A DNA stretch of 64,000 nt, taken from Thermoflexus hugenholtzii. Its GTDB lineage: Bacteria; Chloroflexota; Anaerolineae; Thermoflexales; Thermoflexaceae. Under the pieces are notes generated by a model, which worked only from the letters and a program-made list of their open reading frames with translations, was not told the DNA's origin and did no database searches. Made by a program: the position numbers and the translations under genes. The stretch spans positions 2,542,001-2,606,000 of the forward strand of contig NZ_CP076326.1 in NCBI RefSeq assembly GCF_018771565.1, in the 5' to 3' direction. Shown piece by piece: positions 60,086 through 64,000 of the stretch (positions are counted from its first letter, which is position 1; each line of letters begins with the position of its first letter).

Positions 60086-60952
60086 ATGATCGCCCCTCGC
60101 CGGCTCTTCATCGAGGATCGGGGGCTTCCCCTGCACCTCACCCTCTACGAGGCGGAGCCGGGGGCGCCGACCCTGATCTTCATCCACGGGATGACCGCCC
60201 ACGCCGGTTTCTACACAGAGATGATCCCGGGGCGCGATTACCTGCGCGCCCTGGCGGAGGCCGGCTTCCACGTCATCGGCCTGGATCTCCAGGGCCACGG
60301 CCGGAGCGGAGGGCGACGCGGGGATTTCACCTACGCGGACGCCATCCGCAACATCCGTCGCGCGGTGGACTTCGCGCTCATGCATTTCGGCGGGCCGGTG
60401 GGGATCACCGGCTCGAGCATGGGCGGTATCCTGGCCTTCTACGCCGCCCTGGAGGAGCCTCGCATCCGCGCCGCCGTGTGTCACAACGTGCTGGACCTGC
60501 GGGACATCCGCCCTGCCCTTTACCTGCGCCGCCATTTCGTCCTGGTGCCTCTGGCCCGAGCGGCGCGGCCGCTGCGGGGGATCCTGGGTGGGCTGCCGGT
60601 GCCGGTGCGCGCGTTCCTGGAGCCCTCCCACGTCTTCGAGCGGCCGGAGAACCTCCGGCGCTGGCAGGCGGACCCCCTCTGCGTGTGGGCTTACCGGCTA
60701 CGGACGTGGCTTTCGGTTTTCCTGGATCCTTCGGACAAGCCTCCCATCGAGGCCATGGCCACGCCGGTCCGCATCCTGGTCGGGGAGCGGGATCGGATCC
60801 TTTCCGCCGATCTCCATCGGGATTTCGCCGCACGGCTGCGATGTCGTAAAGATCTGGTGATCCTGCCAGGAGCAGGACACATGCTCCCGCTGGAGTATCT
60901 CGAGCAAACCGTCCCGCTGGTGGCCGAGTGGTTCCGGGAACATCTGCGCTGA
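60086..60952 (+). CDS. Alpha/beta hydrolase, monoacylglycerol-lipase-like
   Basis: A 288-residue serine hydrolase. It has the oxyanion segment FIHGMTAHAGFYTEM, the GLDLQGHGRSGGRRGDF motif characteristic of the lysophospholipase/monoglyceride lipase group, the nucleophile elbow GSSMGG near 112, an acidic residue in VGERDRIL near 232 and the histidine in LPGAGHML near 262. Probably hydrolyses an ester; the substrate is unknown. It starts 22 bases after the DtxR-type gene. Confidence 0.87.
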   Translation: MIAPRRLFIEDRGLPLHLTLYEAEPGAPTLIFIHGMTAHAGFYTEMIPGRDYLRALAEAGFHVIGLDLQGHGRSGGRRGDFTYADAIRNIRRAVDFALMHFGGPVGITGSSMGGILAFYAALEEPRIRAAVCHNVLDLRDIRPALYLRRHFVLVPLARAARPLRGILGGLPVPVRAFLEPSHVFERPENLRRWQADPLCVWAYRLRTWLSVFLDPSDKPPIEAMATPVRILVGERDRILSADLHRDFAARLRCRKDLVILPGAGHMLPLEYLEQTVPLVAEWFREHLR

Positions 60953-60966
60953 GGGGCAACCCTTCG

Positions 60967-61779
60967 ATGGAGATCCGGGTGGCGGTCAAAGGGGGAGGCG
61001 ATCTGGGGACGGGGGCCATCCTGCGGCTCCACCGGGCCGGCTTCCGGGTCTGGGTCACGGAGCTCCCGCAACCCCTGGCCATCCGCCGGGCGGTGGCGGT
61101 GGCCAGCGCGGTCTATGAGGGTGCCATTTCCATTGAGGGCCACACCGCCCGGCGCGTGGAAGATCCCGAGATGTTCCCCCTCCTCTGGGCCCGGGGGGAG
61201 ATCCCCGTCCTGGTGGATCCGCTGGGGGACAGCATCCGGCGGCTTCGGCCGGAGGTGGTGGTGGACGCGATCATGGCCAAGCGCAACACCGGCACCGCCA
61301 TCACCGATGCGCCGGTGGTGGTGGCCCTGGGGCCGGGCTTCACCGCCGGGGTGGATTGCCACGCTGTGGTCGAGACGGCCCGCGGCCACGACCTGGGACG
61401 GGTTTACTACCAGGGGAGCGCCCTCCCCAACACCGGGATCCCCGGCCTCATCGGCGGCCACGATGTCCTGCGGGTCCTGCGAGCCCCCCGGGCCGGGCGC
61501 TTCCGGGCGGTCCGTCGCATCGGAGACCGCGTGGAGGCGGGGGAGATCGTGGCCTATGTGGAGGAAGAACCCGTCCGGACGGCCATCGCCGGGGTGCTGC
61601 GGGGGATCCTGGCCGACGGCCTGGAGGTGGTCCCTGGGATGAAAGTGGGGGACGTCGACCCCCGGGCGGAGGTTCGGCATTGCTTCACCGTATCCGACAA
61701 GGCGTGGGCGGTCGGGGGCGGGGTGCTGGAGGCGGTGCTCTGCCTTCTGCGGGCGCGGGGCATGTTGCCGTGGGCGTGA
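60967..61779 (+). CDS. yqeB: YqeB/EF2563: selenium-dependent molybdenum hydroxylase system protein
   Basis: A 270-residue protein of the YqeB (EF2563) family, found with selenium-dependent molybdenum hydroxylases and the genes for their labile selenium cofactor. The hallmark N-terminus is VAVKGGGDLGTGAILRLHRAGFRVWVTELPQPLAIRR, followed by AVYEGAISIEGHTARRV, VDAIMAKRNTGTAI and VVALGPGFTAGVDCHAVVET. The start MEIRVAVKG is the first in a good position; the longer frame overlaps the upstream gene. It suggests that this organism handles selenium, relevant to the UGA-containing gene at 14512-15006. No hydroxylase subunits are in the window. Confidence 0.88.
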   Translation: MEIRVAVKGGGDLGTGAILRLHRAGFRVWVTELPQPLAIRRAVAVASAVYEGAISIEGHTARRVEDPEMFPLLWARGEIPVLVDPLGDSIRRLRPEVVVDAIMAKRNTGTAITDAPVVVALGPGFTAGVDCHAVVETARGHDLGRVYYQGSALPNTGIPGLIGGHDVLRVLRAPRAGRFRAVRRIGDRVEAGEIVAYVEEEPVRTAIAGVLRGILADGLEVVPGMKVGDVDPRAEVRHCFTVSDKAWAVGGGVLEAVLCLLRARGMLPWA

Positions 61780-61805
61780 GCGATCCTCGTATCCGGAGGC
61801 ACGCG

Positions 61806-62126
61806 ATGTGGATCCGTGTGGCCGCTCTGGAGGAGATCCCGGTGGGCACGGCGAGGGTGTTCACGGTGGAGGGTCGGCGGATCGCCCTGACCCGGGTGGG
61901 AGATCAAGTGTTCGCGTTCGGGGATGTGTGCACGCATGATGACGGACCCCTGGCGGAGGGGAAGCTGGAAGGCTATGTCATCCAGTGCCCGCGCCACGGG
62001 GCCCGCTTTGACATCCGGACCGGTCGGGTCCTCCGGCTGCCCGCTGTGGTTCCCATCCCGGTCTATGAGGTTCGGGTGGACGCTGAGGGCGTGTGGGTGA
62101 ACCCGGAGCCGATGCGAGGTCGTTGA
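61806..62126 (+). CDS. Rieske-type [2Fe-2S] ferredoxin
   Basis: A 106-residue small Rieske protein. The cluster site is CTHDDGPL near 45 and CPRHGARFDIRTG near 63, as in nitrite reductase small subunit-like and dioxygenase ferredoxins. No membrane anchor. It lies between yqeB and nagA with one base between its stop and the next start, so it is co-translated; its redox partner is not visible. It could serve a molybdenum hydroxylase or an oxygenase coded elsewhere. Confidence 0.9.
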   Translation: MWIRVAALEEIPVGTARVFTVEGRRIALTRVGDQVFAFGDVCTHDDGPLAEGKLEGYVIQCPRHGARFDIRTGRVLRLPAVVPIPVYEVRVDAEGVWVNPEPMRGR

Positions 62127-62127
62127 G

Positions 62128-63279
62128 ATGGACGGGACGGTGGTGGCCATCCTGCACGCGGATCTTTACACCCCCACCCGGCGCATCCCGGATGGGGCGA
62201 TCGTGTTCGGGGATGGGCGGATCCTGGCCCTGGGCCCCACGCGGGAGGTGGAGATCCCGACGGGGGCCCGCCGCATCGACGCCGGGGGTCGGCCGGTCAC
62301 GCCCGGTCTGATCGATCTCCACGTGCACGGCGTGGAGGGCCGGGACATGTTCGGGCCGGAGCTGGCGGAGGCCGCGCGGCGGCTCCCCCGCTACGGCGTC
62401 ACCGCCTTCGTCCCCACCACCCTGACCCTCCCCGAAGCGGAGGTTCTGGAGCGGCTGCAGGCCATGGCCCGGGTGATCCAGGCCCCGCCGCCCGGGGCCC
62501 GCATCCTCGGGATCCACATCGAGGGCCCGCACCTTTCGCCGAAGCGCCCGGGGATGGCCAACCCGGCCTGGTTTCGGCCGCTGACCCCGGAGGCGGTGGC
62601 CCGCTATCAGGAGGCGGCCGGCGGGCATATCCTCCTCTGGACCTTCGCGCCGGAGGAGGGGGAAGCGATGGCCGCCATCCCGGCCCTGCTCGCCCGGGGG
62701 ATCGTCCCGGTGATCGGGCACAGCGACGCCACCTACGAGCAGGCGATGGAGGCCATCCGCCGGGGCGTCCGGCAGGTGACTCATTTCTTTAATGCCATGC
62801 GACCCTTCCATCATCGGGAGCCGGGCCTGTTCGCGGCCGCTCTCCTGGAGCCCGGAGTGATCGCCCAGGTGATCGCCGATGGGCACCATGTGCATCCGGC
62901 GGCCCTCCGGCTGCTGTTCCGGGTCAAGGGGGCCGCGGGGGTGGCCCTGATCAGCGACGCCGCCCCCTTAGCCGGCCTGCCGCCGGGGCGTTACACCTGG
63001 CTGGGCTACGAGGTGATCGTGGCCGACGGGCGCTGCCAGACCCCGGAGGGCACCCTGGCGGGCTCGGCCGCCCTGATGAACGAGGGCCTGCGGGTGCTGA
63101 TCGAGGAGGCGGGCATCGATCCCCTCGATGCGGTGCGCAGCGCCACCCTCACCCCCGCCCGCGCCCTGGGGCTGCGAGGGCTGGGCCAGCTCCGCCGCGG
63201 CGCCTTCGCCGACCTGGTCCTGTGGGAGCGCTGGGGAACGCCCGGGGCCGTCTGGATCCACGGGGAGCAGGTGGTGTAA
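62128..63279 (+). CDS. nagA: N-acetylglucosamine-6-phosphate deacetylase
   Basis: A 383-residue amidohydrolase that removes acetate from GlcNAc-6-P in amino-sugar and cell-wall recycling. Seen: PGLIDLHVHGVEGRDMF near 59 (metal-binding HxH), ILGIHIEGPHLSPKRPGM near 127 (catalytic-site glutamate), IGHSDATYEQAMEA near 193, VTHFFNAMRPFHHREPG near 216, and LISDAAPLAGLPPGRY near 273 with the catalytic aspartate. Normal length. No nagB is adjacent. Confidence 0.93.
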   Translation: MDGTVVAILHADLYTPTRRIPDGAIVFGDGRILALGPTREVEIPTGARRIDAGGRPVTPGLIDLHVHGVEGRDMFGPELAEAARRLPRYGVTAFVPTTLTLPEAEVLERLQAMARVIQAPPPGARILGIHIEGPHLSPKRPGMANPAWFRPLTPEAVARYQEAAGGHILLWTFAPEEGEAMAAIPALLARGIVPVIGHSDATYEQAMEAIRRGVRQVTHFFNAMRPFHHREPGLFAAALLEPGVIAQVIADGHHVHPAALRLLFRVKGAAGVALISDAAPLAGLPPGRYTWLGYEVIVADGRCQTPEGTLAGSAALMNEGLRVLIEEAGIDPLDAVRSATLTPARALGLRGLGQLRRGAFADLVLWERWGTPGAVWIHGEQVV

Positions 63280-63330
63280 GATGGGCGTCGCCTCCATCCC
63301 CGGACGAGATCCTCAAGCGGGGAGGGGACC

Positions 63331-64000
63331 GTGACCGCTCGCGCAGCGATCCATGACCTCGACCTGGATCGCTGGGAGGAATACGAGGACATCCTCACAG
63401 ACAGCCTGTGGCTGCTGGGGCCCCGGGCGAACCACGGCATGCACACCCCAGAATACTGGGGGAATTTCGTCCCGCAGATCCCCTATCAGGCCATGCGCCG
63501 CTTCACCCGGCGGGGGGAGCTGGTCCTGGATCCCTTCATGGGCCTGGGCACCACCCTCATCGAGGCCAAGCGCCTGGGCCGCCACGCCATCGGGGTGGAG
63601 CTGGTCCCCGGGGTGGCGGAACGGGCCCGCTGGCTGATCAGCCTGGAGAGCAACCCTTACGGGGTCCAGACCGAGATCCTGATTGGGGACAGTGCGGATC
63701 CCGCCACGGCTGAGCGGGTGCGGGAGATAATGGCGCGCTGGGGGTTCTCAGGGGCTCAACTCCTGATCCTGCATCCGCCCTACCACGACATCATCCGGTT
63801 CAGCGAGGACCCGCGGGATCTCTCCAACGCCCCCACGGAGGAGGCGTTCTACGCGGCCTTCGAACGGGTGGTGGCGAACTTCGCCCCCCTGCTGGAACCG
63901 GGTCGCTTCCTGGTGCTGGTGATCGGGGACAAATACGCCCGGGGGGAGTGGATCCCCCTGGGCTTCCGGACGATGGAGCGCGTGCTGCGCCACGGGTTCC
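63331..64000 (+). CDS. DNA methyltransferase (N4-cytosine/N6-adenine type), cut by the window end
   Basis: The first 223 residues are visible, starting with GTG after GGAGGGGACC. The SAM motif is LVLDPFMGLGTTLIEAKRLGRHAIGVEL near 70, and the catalytic motif reads HPPYHDIIRFSED near 145, the form common in beta-class methylases of the DNA-modification N6_N4_Mtase family; SPEDLS is replaced by SEDPRDLSNAPTEE. The C-terminus lies beyond 64000. The partner nuclease, if any, is not visible. Confidence 0.85.
   Translation, partial: MTARAAIHDLDLDRWEEYEDILTDSLWLLGPRANHGMHTPEYWGNFVPQIPYQAMRRFTRRGELVLDPFMGLGTTLIEAKRLGRHAIGVELVPGVAERARWLISLESNPYGVQTEILIGDSADPATAERVREIMARWGFSGAQLLILHPPYHDIIRFSEDPRDLSNAPTEEAFYAAFERVVANFAPLLEPGRFLVLVIGDKYARGEWIPLGFRTMERVLRHGF

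Noticed and set aside
1-64000. CRISPR array, rRNA genes or a replication origin
   Set aside because: No regularly spaced direct repeats, no rRNA-like conserved stretches and no DnaA-box clusters were seen on reading; only one tRNA was found.

Overview
The window is GC-rich (roughly two thirds G+C by eye) and looks chromosomal. It most resembles a thermophilic Chloroflexota bacterium, possibly close to Thermoflexus; this placement is inferred from gene content and not proven. Supporting genes are a one-piece GlyA-GcvT fusion, a bifunctional archaeal-type fructose-bisphosphate aldolase/phosphatase, a class I T-box in front of thrS, and a Rieske/cytochrome b complex with a diheme cytochrome c. 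Promoters of the TTGACA-17-TATAAT type can be read directly in front of several operons.

Layout. Bases 1-11150 (minus strand) carry AmrS radical SAM, FtsK copy 2, a Na/Pi-cotransporter-like protein, an S1-domain protein, FtsK copy 1, nusA, a Uma2-type nuclease gene and ylxR/rnpM, leading towards a gene just off the left edge (infB expected). Bases 11300-15630 (minus) hold a copper operon: csoR, copZ, a thioredoxin-like lipoprotein with an in-frame UGA at the first redox cysteine, copA, and a DUF411 lipoprotein. Bases 15680-27480 (plus) form an accessory island. It starts with a truncated IS5-family element fused to a gene remnant, followed by secreted or lipid-anchored proteins, two M23-type peptidase-like proteins, a WD40 lipoprotein, a LuxR-type regulator with a degenerate receiver, at least three frameshifts, AT-rich patches and fragments of paralogues.

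Bases 27580-32400 carry tRNA-Val(GAC), a threonine T-box with thrS, a dGTPase-like gene and a secreted glycoside hydrolase. Bases 32400-36170 (minus) carry two beta-propeller lipoproteins. Bases 36400-44680 (plus) carry a small unknown gene, glyA-gcvT, twin DUF4058 genes, fbp, greA with a terminator in its leader, and an endonuclease IV-like gene. Bases 44700-48130 (minus) are the respiratory Rieske-cytochrome b-cytochrome c operon. Bases 48180-52930 (minus) carry truD, a membrane protein, a Mut7-C protein, lysS and a second greA. Bases 53050-64000 carry a prepilin-peptidase-like gene, HEAT and Trm112-like genes, an orphan DNA methylase with a specificity domain, alr, aroB, a methyltransferase, a DtxR-type regulator, a lipase-like hydrolase, yqeB (selenium-dependent molybdenum hydroxylase system), a Rieske ferredoxin, nagA and the start of another DNA methylase.

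The strongest candidates for new biology are the probable UPVC selenoprotein inside the copper operon (with the selenium-linked yqeB elsewhere in the window), promoter-terminator leaders in front of both greA genes, an 80-bp mobile palindrome with an apparent 9-bp target duplication, and the decaying island of secreted proteins. Two paralogue pairs (ftsK and DUF4058) also contain nearly identical DNA tracts that suggest gene conversion.
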